From Sphingosinicella sp. BN140058 (GTDB taxonomy: Bacteria; Pseudomonadota; Alphaproteobacteria; Sphingomonadales; Sphingomonadaceae), in contig NZ_CP035502.1 in the NCBI RefSeq assembly GCF_004135585.1, positions 283,486 to 347,485 of the forward strand: DNA of 64,000 nt, written 5' to 3'. The notes under the pieces were generated by a model that saw only the letters and a program-made list of their open reading frames with translations, was not told where the DNA came from and ran no database searches. Every line of letters starts with the position of its first letter. Within the stretch, counting starts at the first letter, position 1. Made by a program: the position numbers and the translations under genes. Of the stretch, positions 8,673 to 17,245 are shown piece by piece.

Positions 8673-8990
8673 TCAGGCGGCAGCGGAGCCGATGGCGAGC
8701 GGCTTGAGCTGGCGGTCATTCCAGGAGCTGCAGCCCCCGCATTGCCACTGCTGCCAGGTGCGCTCCGTATCGTCGGCGTTGATGTCCGTCGCGTCGCCGC
8801 AAAAGCCGCATTCGGCAAGGTCGGGTTGTGACGAGCGTGGCGCGTCCTGGGCGCCCGGAGCGATTTGGTGAGAAGCGGTCGTGGTTGGATCGGACCAGAT
8901 GACGCCGCGAGTGCGGCTCTTGAGCACGTAGTTGCCGCCGAGGCAGACGTAGCGTGGCTTTCGGCGGTTGTTGGCGGTGCGCCACCTCAT
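8673..8990 (-). CDS. Small zinc-ribbon protein
   Basis: A 105-residue protein with ATG at 8990 and an AAGGA nine bases upstream. Its C-terminal half has two CxxC knuckles (CGFC at 61-64 and CGGC at 84-87) separated by 19 residues and flanked by Trp residues. This is a typical zinc ribbon that could bind nucleic acid or protein. The N-terminus (RTANNRRKPRYVCLGGNYVL) is basic. No enzyme domain is present. Confidence 0.7.
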   Translation of the reverse strand: MRWRTANNRRKPRYVCLGGNYVLKSRTRGVIWSDPTTTASHQIAPGAQDAPRSSQPDLAECGFCGDATDINADDTERTWQQWQCGGCSSWNDRQLKPLAIGSAAA

Positions 8991-9089
8991 CGGGTCTTCC
9001 TTCTGGCTGCTACGAAGCGCGTTGGTCCTCCGGCCGGCATTTTCCTTGCCGCCCGTGTCCCCTCCTCTCTGACTGAGCAAAAGCCGCAA

Positions 9090-9425
9090 TCAGGAAGTCG
9101 AGGCGTGCTTCTTTGCGCGCTCGGCGTCGTCAGCATCTGCAGCTGCCTGAGCACCGGCAAAGGGGCGCTGATCCTTCGGAGCGTAGTGGGTCGGCTCGAA
9201 GTCGATCTCCTGCGCCCAGCTCTGCCCAGTCTCGCCGGTCGGGTCGATCGGGTAAGACCAGAAGTCGCTGACCCATTGGGCCGCCGCATAATCGGCGCCG
9301 CGACGGACGAGCTGGCGGTCGCCATCCTTGGCAGCTTCATCGATCGGGATGAACGCGCGCGGCGGATCGAAGGTGGTGTCCATGTCGTAGGGCAGGTCGC
9401 CCAGATTGGAACGCGGGCTGATCAT
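9090..9425 (-). CDS. Hypothetical protein
   Basis: A 111-residue acidic protein with ATG at 9425, ten bases after the stop of the preceding gene. It has a central aromatic block (AAAQWVSDFWSYPIDP, then SWAQEIDFEPTHYAP) and an Ala/Asp-rich tail that ends in KKHASTS. It is probably co-transcribed with the 90-residue gene upstream. No homology recognised. Confidence 0.6.
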   Translation of the reverse strand: MISPRSNLGDLPYDMDTTFDPPRAFIPIDEAAKDGDRQLVRRGADYAAAQWVSDFWSYPIDPTGETGQSWAQEIDFEPTHYAPKDQRPFAGAQAAADADDAERAKKHASTS

Positions 9426-9435
9426 GAGCGGGTCC

Positions 9436-9708
9436 TTAAGCGAAAAGGCTGGCCTGGCGGGCCTGCTGGTGAACGAAGAGCGCCTCCTTTTGTCGATACT
9501 CGTCTCGCGTCAGGAAGATCGCGAGCCGGTCTAGCGGGTCGCCGCCGGCTTCTGGTCCGAACCGCTCGATCTCTCGGGCAAACGACTTACCATCCTTGAG
9601 GCGGGAGCGGACGCCGTCTGCGGTGTGGAAGAGCGGCTCGCCGATGCGGTTTGAACCAAGCGAGAGCCAGCGGTCTTGGGCGACGGGCCGATTTGACTTG
9701 CGGGGCAT
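9436..9708 (-). CDS. Hypothetical protein
   Basis: A 90-residue protein with ATG at 9708 and AGGA six bases upstream. It starts with a basic arm (MPRKSNRPVAQDRW), continues with HTADGVRSRLKDGKSFAREIERF and ends with QQARQASLFA, whose QxSLF ending resembles a beta-clamp binding peptide. Its first 122 bases overlap the upstream gene in another frame, which is unusual for this region. Confidence 0.55.
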   Translation of the reverse strand: MPRKSNRPVAQDRWLSLGSNRIGEPLFHTADGVRSRLKDGKSFAREIERFGPEAGGDPLDRLAIFLTRDEYRQKEALFVHQQARQASLFA

Positions 9709-10075
9709 AGCTTCCTGTTCTTTCGGCGGCTCGGGCACGGTCCTCGTCCAGCATGGCGTTGCTGAGGCGGAGGAGGGCGTCATCAATCTCGTCCGGTAGC
9801 CCGCCCTTGAAGCGCGCGATCGCCGGCACGTCCCCGGTTTCGAGGGTGCCGTGCAGGTCCTCGCGCTCCTGCGCGCGCAGATTCCTCCATTTCTGGATGT
9901 CGTAATCGCCGAAAAGGAGACCCTGCAATGACCGGGCTTGTAGGCGCCCGACCGAGAAGCCGGCCTCTTGAAGGAGACGCATGGCCTCGGTGCGAGCTTG
10001 GCGAGGATCGCTGCCCCAGAATTTGAACTCCCAGGAGGAGTTCCGGCGAGGCGCAGGGGCATTCGTGTCGAGCAA
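9587..10075 (-). CDS. Hypothetical protein, TTG start, long overlap with next gene
   Basis: The start chosen is TTG at 10075 because AAGGAG lies at ideal distance upstream; the internal ATG at 10062 is in a different frame. The first 115 or so residues look like a real protein, with a compact alpha/beta start (SSWEFKFWGSDPRQARTEAM) and a long helical middle. The last 40 residues are Arg/Pro-rich because they are read through the start of the next gene. A frameshift near 9710 or a true overlap are both possible. Confidence 0.5.
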   Translation of the reverse strand: MLDTNAPAPRRNSSWEFKFWGSDPRQARTEAMRLLQEAGFSVGRLQARSLQGLLFGDYDIQKWRNLRAQEREDLHGTLETGDVPAIARFKGGLPDEIDDALLRLSNAMLDEDRARAAERTGSYAPQVKSARRPRPLALAWFKPHRRAALPHRRRRPLPPQGW

Positions 10076-10106
10076 GGATAGGCTCCTTCGGCGTTTACGC
10101 GTCGAG

Positions 10107-10631
10107 CTAAGCGGCTGCGGCCGACGGCTGATACGAGCGTCGCCCGAGCCGCCAGCCGCGATTGTAGTCCTTGTGCGCGGTGGCTTCGGTGTCGGCAGGA
10201 TAAGGATTGGAGCTTCTCGGCTTGCCCTTCTCGCCGGCGAACACGCCGCGCCCGTAAGGCGTCATCAACGTTTCCGCCTCTTCGAGGCCGATCGGGACGT
10301 AGAGCGCGAAGTGCAGGTCACCGCCATCCTGAAGCCGCCCATAGTTCAGGCTGTCTGCGTCGAGGAGCGCGGTTTGAACCCATTGCTGCGCCAGGCGTGT
10401 GCTTGCCTGAGTGCGGTAGACCAGCCCGCCAAAGTCATTGAAGGGTTCGACCGACAGGATATCTTTGGCGACCAGCTCGTCGAGAGCGGCTTGCAGGCGA
10501 TCGCTGGGCTTGGATTCCCGAAGACCAAGGTGGAGCTTGGTGGCCAATGCAAATGTCGAGCCCGCGATTAGGATAGCGTCGTCGCCGAGGCCGTCGAGGG
10601 TCATCTCCGGGCGTGGTTGGCGGTCGGACAT
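10107..10631 (-). CDS. Hypothetical protein
   Basis: A 174-residue protein with ATG at 10631 and AAGGAG upstream. The N-terminal 70 residues contain helices with the pattern of a winged-helix or helix-turn-helix (ATKLHLGLRESKPSDRLQAA, then LDELVAKDILSVEP), but this is only suggestive. The C-terminus is Gly/Arg/Ala-rich and ends in four alanines, a style shared by several neighbours. No function assigned. Confidence 0.55.
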   Translation of the reverse strand: MSDRQPRPEMTLDGLGDDAILIAGSTFALATKLHLGLRESKPSDRLQAALDELVAKDILSVEPFNDFGGLVYRTQASTRLAQQWVQTALLDADSLNYGRLQDGGDLHFALYVPIGLEEAETLMTPYGRGVFAGEKGKPRSSNPYPADTEATAHKDYNRGWRLGRRSYQPSAAAA

Positions 10632-10679
10632 ATCGAAGAGAACTCCTTGCGGCGCTTGGCGCCTGTCGTTGATGGCAAC

Positions 10680-10973
10680 TTAGGATCCGAGGACGCGAGT
10701 GTCGTCAGTGTGGACCTCGCCGCTCAGGACATCAACGACGCGATCGCCGTCGAGAGTCAGGACATCCATGTTGTTGAGCTCGATCTCGTCCAGATCGCCG
10801 CAGGCGTCTTCGTCGTCGTTGGCTCCCTCGAAATGCTCCACGGCGATATGGTGCTTCAGGAAGTTTCCCGACGGCAGGCGAAGGCCGGAGACGACTCCGG
10901 TGGGCGCGAGCACGACTTCGGTGCCCTCCGGCACATCGTATTCCTGGGTCACGGTGACGAGAATCTTGGGCAT
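10680..10973 (-). CDS. Small acidic hypothetical protein
   Basis: A 97-residue strongly acidic protein starting at ATG 10973, with GGAA upstream. It begins with a beta hairpin (MPKILVTVTQEYDVPEGTEV) and has a run of Asp/Glu at 50-65 (ANDDEDACGDLDEIE). Short acidic proteins like this can be DNA mimics or protein-interaction partners, but nothing here proves that. It lies between the C5 methyltransferase gene and another small gene on the same strand. Confidence 0.55.
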   Translation of the reverse strand: MPKILVTVTQEYDVPEGTEVVLAPTGVVSGLRLPSGNFLKHHIAVEHFEGANDDEDACGDLDEIELNNMDVLTLDGDRVVDVLSGEVHTDDTRVLGS

Positions 10974-11014
10974 GAAGGAAGTTCCTGTTTCGACAGATGA
11001 TGATGGTGCGGTGG

Positions 11015-12274
11015 TCAGGCGGCCAGCTTCTGTTCGCCTGAGTTGTTGACGTTGAGCAGGTCGTCGTTGCCCAGCGGAATGACCTCGGAGGGCGCCGCGG
11101 GAGCGAGCTCGAGTGCCTTCATCACCTGCTTGCCGACCGCCCGCGCGAGCAGGGGCGGAATCGAGTTCCCGCATTGCCGATAAGCGAGGATCTTGATGCG
11201 GGACAGGCGGAACCAGTCCGGGATCGAGTGCAGGCGGCAAGCTTCGCGGGCCGTGATCACGCGGGTCCCCTTGGTATGGATCGGAACGACCGCCGTGAAG
11301 CTTCCATGGTCCGCGTTCGAGCCGGCACGAAGGGTCAGGCTGAGGCCTGCCGGATCCAGCCGGTGGCGCCGGCTGATCTTCTCGTTCCCGCCGGGAGCAG
11401 TTGCGCTGAAGCGCTCGATCGACTTGGCTTCGTGGACTGTGAGCTGCGAGCAGGTCAGCTGTCCGCGGCGATGGTCGCGCTTGTAGCTGAGGTCGTCGGC
11501 ATCATTCTCGAGGCCGGTCATCATGCGTCCATAGCGGCTGGTCGGGGCTGTGAAGCCGGCTTCCGCCCAATCCTGGTGCCAGAGTTCGGGAAACTCGTCG
11601 GCATCGGGGAGGCCGTCAAAGGCGTCGCCGACGGTGGGTGTCGGGTGCAGCCACATGTCCCCGCCTTCGCCGTGGGTCGGCTGAGGGTATTCGGGCGCCT
11701 GGCAGTCGTTGCGGTGGATGAGGAGGAAGACGCGTTCGCGTCGCTGCGGAACGCCGAAATCGATCGCTCGCAGAACTCGGGGCTCTACGAGGGAATATCC
11801 GGCCCGATGCAGCCGCTCGCGGATGTCGTCGAGGATCCAGGCATTTTGCTGCTGCAGGAGGGTGGGCACCTGCTCCATGACGATCATCTTCGCTCCGAGG
11901 CCGGTCGCGTGCTCGATGAAGCTACCCATTAGGAGGTTGCGGGAGTCATTGGGGTCCCGCTTGCCGATCGAACTTATGCCGGGACAAGGCGGACCGCCCA
12001 AAATCGTTTCGATGGGGCGACCCACCGCTAGGCAGTCGACATCGGCGTTGGTCGGGAGCGCCGCCCTGATTGCCTTTTCCTGGTTCTTCATGAGGTCAAG
12101 CGTCAGGGCTCGCCCATAGCTGAACAGGTAGTCGTGGGTCGCGGTGTTCACTGGCTCGTTGTCGACCGCGACGTTGATGTCGAAGCCTGCCTGCTCAAAG
12201 CCTAAGGAGCCACCGCCAGCGCCGGCGAAGAGGTCGACCAAAGCGCCGCGGCGGGTTGGAAGGTCATGGGTCAT
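11015..12274 (-). CDS. DNA (cytosine-5-)-methyltransferase
   Basis: A 419-residue C5-cytosine methyltransferase. Motif I is DLFAGAGGGSLGFEQAG (14-30) and motif IV is GGPPCPG with catalytic Cys97. Motif VIII is QRRERVF (177-183) and motif X is RQCGNSIPPLLARAVG near the end. Motif VI reads MEQVP (133-137) where ENV is normal, an Asn-to-Gln change at a conserved position. The recognition domain between motifs VIII and IX is about 130 residues. No restriction gene lies beside it, so it is an orphan enzyme that may protect the plasmid or alter regulation. Target sequence unknown. Confidence 0.92.
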   Translation of the reverse strand: MTHDLPTRRGALVDLFAGAGGGSLGFEQAGFDINVAVDNEPVNTATHDYLFSYGRALTLDLMKNQEKAIRAALPTNADVDCLAVGRPIETILGGPPCPGISSIGKRDPNDSRNLLMGSFIEHATGLGAKMIVMEQVPTLLQQQNAWILDDIRERLHRAGYSLVEPRVLRAIDFGVPQRRERVFLLIHRNDCQAPEYPQPTHGEGGDMWLHPTPTVGDAFDGLPDADEFPELWHQDWAEAGFTAPTSRYGRMMTGLENDADDLSYKRDHRRGQLTCSQLTVHEAKSIERFSATAPGGNEKISRRHRLDPAGLSLTLRAGSNADHGSFTAVVPIHTKGTRVITAREACRLHSIPDWFRLSRIKILAYRQCGNSIPPLLARAVGKQVMKALELAPAAPSEVIPLGNDDLLNVNNSGEQKLAA

Positions 12275-12325
12275 CGAAAAACAACCTAAAGTCTGTTCGA
12301 AACAGGCATATGTTCGAAAGTTGGC

Positions 12326-12733
12326 TTACCGGAAGAGCAGCGCGCCGAGGCCTCTGCCAGATCGTTGGCGGCGGGGATCAGTGGCGCGAACCAGTTGGTC
12401 GACGGCATCGCGATCGAAGCCCGGCATCGGGGGAAGAGCCGCGACGACGTCCGCCGGCACCGCGTCGATCCACTCGAGGGCCGCGACAAGGCTGCTGTGA
12501 AGGGTTAGTTCGCTGTCCGGGCGCTCGTCGTCGCTCTTGTCGCGCGGAAGTGCTGAGATATCGGCGTCGAGGGCAATGGAGCCATCGGCCGCACGCACAG
12601 TGACGCGGGCGCCGCTCCGCCCCGCGATCGCGGCGAGCGCGGTCTCCGCGGCTGCTTCAGCGTTAGGAGCGAAGGCGTCATATGAGATGGCGACGGCGAA
12701 TTGATCGCCCTCGCCGCTGAGGATGGCGGACAT
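12326..12733 (-). CDS. Hypothetical protein
   Basis: A 135-residue acidic, Ala-rich protein with ATG at 12733. The first 60 residues alternate strands and helices (FAVAISYDAF, ARVTVRAADGSIALDADIS). The C-terminal part carries MPGFDRDAVDQLVRATDP. It follows the 82-residue gene by 12 bases and is probably in the same operon. No family recognised. Confidence 0.55.
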   Translation of the reverse strand: MSAILSGEGDQFAVAISYDAFAPNAEAAAETALAAIAGRSGARVTVRAADGSIALDADISALPRDKSDDERPDSELTLHSSLVAALEWIDAVPADVVAALPPMPGFDRDAVDQLVRATDPRRQRSGRGLGALLFR

Positions 12734-12745
12734 TGTAAGCCTCGG

Positions 12746-12994
12746 TCAGTCGATGTCGGGGAGTTCTTCGCTCAGGACCTCGCGATGCTGATCGTCATCG
12801 ATAAAGAGTGCGGCATCGGCACCCGCGGCGGAGCCGAAATCCGGGGTGCTGTCGAGTGCGACGCTGTCGGCGTCGATAACCCCGGAGGCCATCGCGCGGG
12901 CCTGGGCGATCGCGTCTTCTCGTGTGGCGGCCTCGACGGTTTTTCGCACGAAGCGGCGAACGTTGTAGCTGAACGTGGCTTCAAAGGACTGCAT
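12746..12994 (-). CDS. Small hypothetical protein
   Basis: An 82-residue protein with ATG at 12994 and AGGAG seven bases upstream. It opens with MQSFEATFSYNVRRFVRKTV and a helix of repeated Ala/Arg (EDAIAQARAMA), then an acidic tail. The upstream frame to 13216 is a shadow. Function unknown. Confidence 0.6.
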   Translation of the reverse strand: MQSFEATFSYNVRRFVRKTVEAATREDAIAQARAMASGVIDADSVALDSTPDFGSAAGADAALFIDDDQHREVLSEELPDID

Positions 12995-13070
12995 ATCGAC
13001 TCCTGATCGGGCTGCCGGGATGAGCCGGGGGGCGTGTCGGCTGGTGTCAGCCTCCGAGGTCCGCGACTGA

Positions 13071-13421
13071 TTAGTCACCGATCGCCTTTCCTCCCCGCTC
13101 CTCTTCGTGCGTCCAGATCTCGTCCTTCTCCACTCGGGCGAAGCCGAAGTGATAGACCCGCTCGCCGCGATGAGCGCAGAAGTCCCCGCCCTTCCCGCAC
13201 AGGCGTTCAAGGCCAATCAGGATGAGCGCCCACCAGGGTGTATCAGCGCGAAGAATGCCGCGCCGGCGCTGCCGAACTGCGCCGTAGATGTATCCGGAGG
13301 TCAGGTATGCGAGGCCGAGAAGCGCGAGCACGGTCAACCCGATCAGGGTCCAAACGGTGACGACGCCGACAGGGCGATAGCTCGCCTTGATGAAGGATAT
13401 GAGCACCGATCCGTCAGCCAT
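13071..13421 (-). CDS. Small membrane protein
   Basis: A 116-residue protein with ATG at 13421 and a strong GGAGGA upstream. One long hydrophobic segment (VVTVWTLIGLTVLALLGLAY, about residues 19-45) spans the membrane, and a second shorter one near WWALILIGLERL may re-enter it. The C-terminus has a CGKGGDFCAHRG stretch that might bind metal. Its start overlaps the end of the upstream zinc-ribbon membrane protein by eight bases, so the two are coupled and may act together. Confidence 0.6.
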   Translation of the reverse strand: MADGSVLISFIKASYRPVGVVTVWTLIGLTVLALLGLAYLTSGYIYGAVRQRRRGILRADTPWWALILIGLERLCGKGGDFCAHRGERVYHFGFARVEKDEIWTHEEERGGKAIGD

Positions 13422-14235
13422 GTTCTTCCTCCCCGTCCGTACCGGGCTGCGTATCGCCCTCGGCCGGCGCAACGGCAAAGCCGAGCCAAACTGGCCCGAG
13501 GCAGAGAGCGAGCCCCTTCCCGTAGCCGGTGAGGAGCTCGACGCCGGCGTAGAAGGAGGTGGGGGAGAACGCGGCAGCGAGAATGAACGAGGTGCCCTTG
13601 AGCCGCCAGGCTACGTGGCGGTTCCAGCGACTTGGTGTCGTGATATCGATCCGCACGAAGGGCCGTCGGAGCGACATGAGCTCGCTTGGTGCGGGGGGAG
13701 CGCCCGCCAGGAACGAGTCAAGGATATCGCCTGCTTTCCTGAGGCGTGCAGCTTCAGCTTCGAACTTCTTGTCGTGGTCGTAGACAGCCCAGAACTGCTC
13801 ATGCTTCGCCATGCCGCGGCGGGCTATCCTGAGTGCGCCCCAAGCCCAGCTGGTCGACGACGAATCATAGGCGGAGCCGCACAGATAAGCGAGTTTCGAC
13901 GCGTTCTCTTGTCGAAGCTCCGCTTCGATCGAACCGCCCTGCGCGAGCTGGAGCCACGCGAGCGAGGTGTCCAGGAAGTGTTCGCGTGCGTCGTCCAACG
14001 CGTTCCGGAGAGCTCTGTCCAAGCCTGCAGAAGAGCCGGTTGCCGCCGGCCGGGCGATGATGTCGAAGTCGTCGCCGCGGGTGGGTTCGCCGCGGATCTC
14101 CAAGGGCGCCGAGCAGCACTCGCAGGAGAATGGCTGGAACTCTTCACGGAGGATCTCGTACGAAATCATGTGCTGGAATTCGCAGAATGGGCACACGACG
14201 AAGTGCGCCGATCGCGTCTCGGTGGTCGTTGTCAT
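13414..14235 (-). CDS. Zinc-ribbon protein with C-terminal membrane segments
   Basis: A 273-residue protein. The N-terminus has a zinc ribbon (CPFC at about 15-18 and CECC at about 38-41). A helical middle with many Arg/Glu follows, then a C-terminal pair of hydrophobic segments (about 213-255) that probably anchors it. The combination suggests a membrane-attached regulator or scaffold, which is inference. The gene overlaps the small membrane protein gene by eight bases. About 155 bases lie between its start and the next upstream gene, where a promoter would fit. Confidence 0.6.
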   Translation of the reverse strand: MTTTTETRSAHFVVCPFCEFQHMISYEILREEFQPFSCECCSAPLEIRGEPTRGDDFDIIARPAATGSSAGLDRALRNALDDAREHFLDTSLAWLQLAQGGSIEAELRQENASKLAYLCGSAYDSSSTSWAWGALRIARRGMAKHEQFWAVYDHDKKFEAEAARLRKAGDILDSFLAGAPPAPSELMSLRRPFVRIDITTPSRWNRHVAWRLKGTSFILAAAFSPTSFYAGVELLTGYGKGLALCLGPVWLGFAVAPAEGDTQPGTDGEEEHG

Positions 14236-14390
14236 ATCGGGTCCGCTCTTCAGGTCTGCGCAACCGCAGCGTTGCTGCGGCTCGAGGGCGACGGGAGCAA
14301 GCGAGCAAGCGGAAGGTCGCTCTCCGGCACGTCCGATCGTTCGAGTGCTTGGGAGGGAAGCGTTTGAACCAGCATAAGAGACTTTCCTGA

Positions 14391-14759
14391 TTACGAACCG
14401 GAAGCTGCACGTGCGGCAGCCTCGGCAAGGGCGGATGTTTCGGCGCGCTTGAGGTCTCGGAAGAATCCTTCCACGATCACTTGATCTACGAGTTGGTCTT
14501 GGCAGTCCGGTCGGTCACCGATGGTGCTCGCGATCTTGATGACCTCGCCGAGCTGCGCTTCGAGGCCATGGTGGTAGAGCGAGCCGTGATAAGCTCTGCC
14601 GCGTAGCGCAAAGGTGCGTGCCGCCAAGTCGGGGAGCCTCGAACCGACCCGCTTGCGCCAGGCGTAGTGCTGTCTGCGTTCGTCCCGGGCGGCGCGTTCG
14701 CGATCGGCTGATAGCGCCACTCCCACTGTCTCAGCGCTGTGCGCAGTCAGGCCATCCAT
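14391..14759 (-). CDS. Hypothetical protein
   Basis: A 122-residue protein whose ATG at 14759 has a near-perfect ribosome site (GGAGGAAAA directly upstream). It is highly helical and basic at the start (ADRERAARDERRQHYAWRKR) and Ala-rich at the end. The region upstream to 14973 (214 bases) holds no gene that I can see. No function assigned. Confidence 0.6.
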   Translation of the reverse strand: MDGLTAHSAETVGVALSADRERAARDERRQHYAWRKRVGSRLPDLAARTFALRGRAYHGSLYHHGLEAQLGEVIKIASTIGDRPDCQDQLVDQVIVEGFFRDLKRAETSALAEAAARAASGS

Positions 14760-14973
14760 TTTTCCTCCAGTCCTCAGAGTCTCCGAGGAAGAACCGATGG
14801 GCTGGTCTGGATAGCGTTGGCCGCCGCGAGGGGGGAGCCGCCCGGCGGCCAACGATCCTTCGCCTGCGGTCTGTCAGGATAGATCGCGGCGGAGTTCTTC
14901 AAGGGGTGGTCTTCCTGTTTTAGGAAGAACGAGCAATGGGACCAACCTGGCGGCAGGATTTTTCAGGAGTCCT

Positions 14974-16128
14974 TCAGCTCCCGAGGGAAGGCTCTGGTTC
15001 GGCCCGTGCGAAGCTAATCGGCGGTAGGCGGTGTCGATCAGAAATCTGCTTATCGAAATCAGGAACGAGCTGCCTGAAGGCGGAGTGTGCTCGTATGAAG
15101 GTTTCGAAAAACGGTTCATTGCCCCGTGTCTCGGCCAGCACGAAGTCCCAATGAGAGCTGTCGCTTGGATAGCCGTAGCGGATCAGGAACCTGAAACCGC
15201 GCGGAAGCACTTGGACGCCGGCGGCCTGGATCTCAACCGCTCGCGGGTGGCTGCTGTTGAGGCTCGTGGCGAGGGTCATCCCTTTCGAGTCGACCAGCAT
15301 CCGACGGAGCATTTGATCGGCGCTGCCGTGCGGCGAGGCGCCTCTAAGATGGCGCCAGCTGGCGCCGCGGTGTGGCGCGACGATCTTGAGAGTGCCGCCC
15401 AGCTTGTAGCCGACGGCTTCACGCCACTCCTGGTAGAACGGGTAGCCGCGCGCGAGGAGAGCGAATTGGAGACGCTCCTTCAGATCGCCTAAAGAGAGGA
15501 CTGGCTTGTGATCCCAAAGTGCGAAGGGGTTAGTCGAATAGCCGCCGTCGAGAATGTGGCTCAGCTTCTGCGTGTGCCAGGTGCAGCGCTGCTCGTACCC
15601 CTCGCCGGATGCGACGAGGTGGCGGAAGATCTCGAAGGCCTGATCGACTTCGAGCGGGAAGAAGGACCGGTCACTGGCGACGAGATCGTCGACCGCTACC
15701 TCGAACGTGTGGCGCAGTGGCTTGCCGGTCCGGTCCTGCTCGAGAGATAGGATCTCGACCGCCTCGCGGGACCAGCCGCTCCAGCCGTTTTCGTCTCCAT
15801 GATGGATAAGGCTGTCCCAAAGGGCCGTTGGTCGACTGGAAGCCTGGGCGCGAGCCTCCTTGGCGCTCTTGGCGTATATGAGGATCGCAACCTCGGCGGT
15901 CACCGTTGAGTAGAGATGAAGCGCCCAATAGCCGTCCTCCTTGGACGGCGGCAGATGAAAGACGGGAGCGCTTGTGCTCGTGATGCGCCAGTCTCGGGCA
16001 AACGGGCGCGGCAGCGGGCATGCGGCCGCGGCCTCGAGGACCTGGTCGTGCGTGTGAGCATGGGCCGGGAGGCGAAGGTAGCGACGAAACTGGCGGCACT
16101 CGCGGAGCTTTGCGACAAAGCGGGGCAT
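14974..16128 (-). CDS. Hypothetical protein
   Basis: A 384-residue protein with ATG at 16128 and AGGA about nine bases upstream. It is rich in Arg, His and aromatic residues and looks like a soluble alpha/beta protein. Two regions stand out by composition: VTAEVAILIYAKSAKEARAQ near residues 77-96 and SSHWDFVLAETRGNEPFFET near the end. No motif of a known enzyme is visible. It belongs to the minus-strand run of plasmid orphan genes. Confidence 0.6.
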   Translation of the reverse strand: MPRFVAKLRECRQFRRYLRLPAHAHTHDQVLEAAAACPLPRPFARDWRITSTSAPVFHLPPSKEDGYWALHLYSTVTAEVAILIYAKSAKEARAQASSRPTALWDSLIHHGDENGWSGWSREAVEILSLEQDRTGKPLRHTFEVAVDDLVASDRSFFPLEVDQAFEIFRHLVASGEGYEQRCTWHTQKLSHILDGGYSTNPFALWDHKPVLSLGDLKERLQFALLARGYPFYQEWREAVGYKLGGTLKIVAPHRGASWRHLRGASPHGSADQMLRRMLVDSKGMTLATSLNSSHPRAVEIQAAGVQVLPRGFRFLIRYGYPSDSSHWDFVLAETRGNEPFFETFIRAHSAFRQLVPDFDKQISDRHRLPPISFARAEPEPSLGS

Positions 16129-16233
16129 GGCTGGGATCCTGTTCGGGCATGATCGCGAGCGCGAGCTGGGCGATCTCAGGGTATTTTAGAAGGGACGTGG
16201 CGATGGTTGGCTTTCTGAGGAGATCAGACGAGG

Positions 16234-16719
16234 TCAGAACAAAAGCCCCTGCCCTCGCCGATCGACCTCCTGCGCGCGGCCGACAATGAAGATTTCGTCG
16301 TCGTTCGCCTGGAACAGCTTTCGGATGCGGGGCTCGCCGCCCGTCCAGTCGACGACGAGTTCATTGAGGTAGCCCGCGCGGCCGGCCGACTTGACGAAGT
16401 TGCCATGCTCGTCCGCCTGGTAGCCGGTCACCGAAAACGCGCGGAATCGTCCATAATAGATGACCGGTGTGACGTGGCCGACCATGTAGGGACCGCTGTT
16501 GTAGCTCGTCTTGATGAGCGTCCCGGGGGTGATGAGATCCGCGACGTTGGGGCGACCGGGATCCTCCGAGCGCAGATCAGCGTCCGCCGGCGGCGCAAGT
16601 CCGAGTGGGCACTGGTGGTTGTGACCGCTCAGGGCGTGTTGGTAGGTGCTACCGGGACGGAAGGTGTATCGGTCAGTCGCCTGCTCTGTGGCGGTTGCGC
16701 GGGTAGCGAGCTTGCTCAA
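16234..16719 (-). CDS. Hypothetical protein, TTG start
   Basis: The start is TTG at 16719 with GGGGAG six bases upstream. The 161-residue product has a beta-rich centre (ITPGTLIKTSYNSGPYMVG, then TPVIYYGRFRAFSVTGY) and ends in DRRGQGLLF. The TPGTLIKTSYNSGPY stretch is reminiscent of short barrel domains, but no family can be named. The 289 bases upstream (16720-17008) hold no gene I can support. Confidence 0.55.
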   Translation of the reverse strand: MSKLATRATATEQATDRYTFRPGSTYQHALSGHNHQCPLGLAPPADADLRSEDPGRPNVADLITPGTLIKTSYNSGPYMVGHVTPVIYYGRFRAFSVTGYQADEHGNFVKSAGRAGYLNELVVDWTGGEPRIRKLFQANDDEIFIVGRAQEVDRRGQGLLF

Positions 16720-17008
16720 TTTCTTCTCCCCTGGGGATTGCCTACGGCCACGGGAACAATGTGCGAGGAATTTAACTCCCCCCTCCCCTGTTGCCGCACG
16801 CGGCGGGCACCATCTTGTCGGCGCGGGGCGCCGGCCTCCGCAGCGGTCGTTTCGCTCGCTGGACTTGCCTGCTGGTGGTCCCTGTGCGGGAACTACGCGC
16901 GAAGCGGTCGGGTAGGAACCTCACCTGCGCTAGGACATTAGGCGATCACATCCAGAATGCACTTTGGAACCGCGGGCTGCTGCGGATACCAGATCAAAGG
17001 CTATGTTC

Positions 17009-17173
17009 ATGGTCACGCCAACGGAATTCTATCAGCGAGAAGCGCAGGTGGCGCGCAGCCAGGCGACCAGGTCGGAGAGCGCCAGCGATCGATCGGGGTG
17101 GGTCTCGCTAGCGAGGTTCTACGAGGCGGAGGCCAGGCGGCAGGCGGCGGATGCCAGCCGCGCGCGGCCTTGA
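17009..17173 (+). CDS. Small Ala/Arg-rich helical protein
   Basis: A 54-residue protein with ATG at 17009, preceded by AAAGG eight bases upstream; an in-frame ATG at 17003 is too close to it. The sequence (MVTPTEFYQREAQVARSQAT, then a Trp-containing helix SGWVSLARFYEAEARRQAAD) is of the style of the short helical proteins common in alphaproteobacteria that begin with an EY/EFxxRA motif. Function unknown. It is one of the few plus-strand genes between 2 and 18 kb. Confidence 0.45.
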   Translation: MVTPTEFYQREAQVARSQATRSESASDRSGWVSLARFYEAEARRQAADASRARP

Positions 17174-17245
17174 GGAAGCGGAGCAAATGGACGTAGGGCA
17201 AAGCGTCTCCGCCGCGTGGCCCAGCGTGAATTGCCTCCGGCGGTC

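Noticed and set aside
13387..14367. Plus-strand open frame of 326 residues
   Set aside because: Antisense to the zinc-ribbon membrane protein, whose Cys pairs and overlap with its neighbour support it as the real gene.
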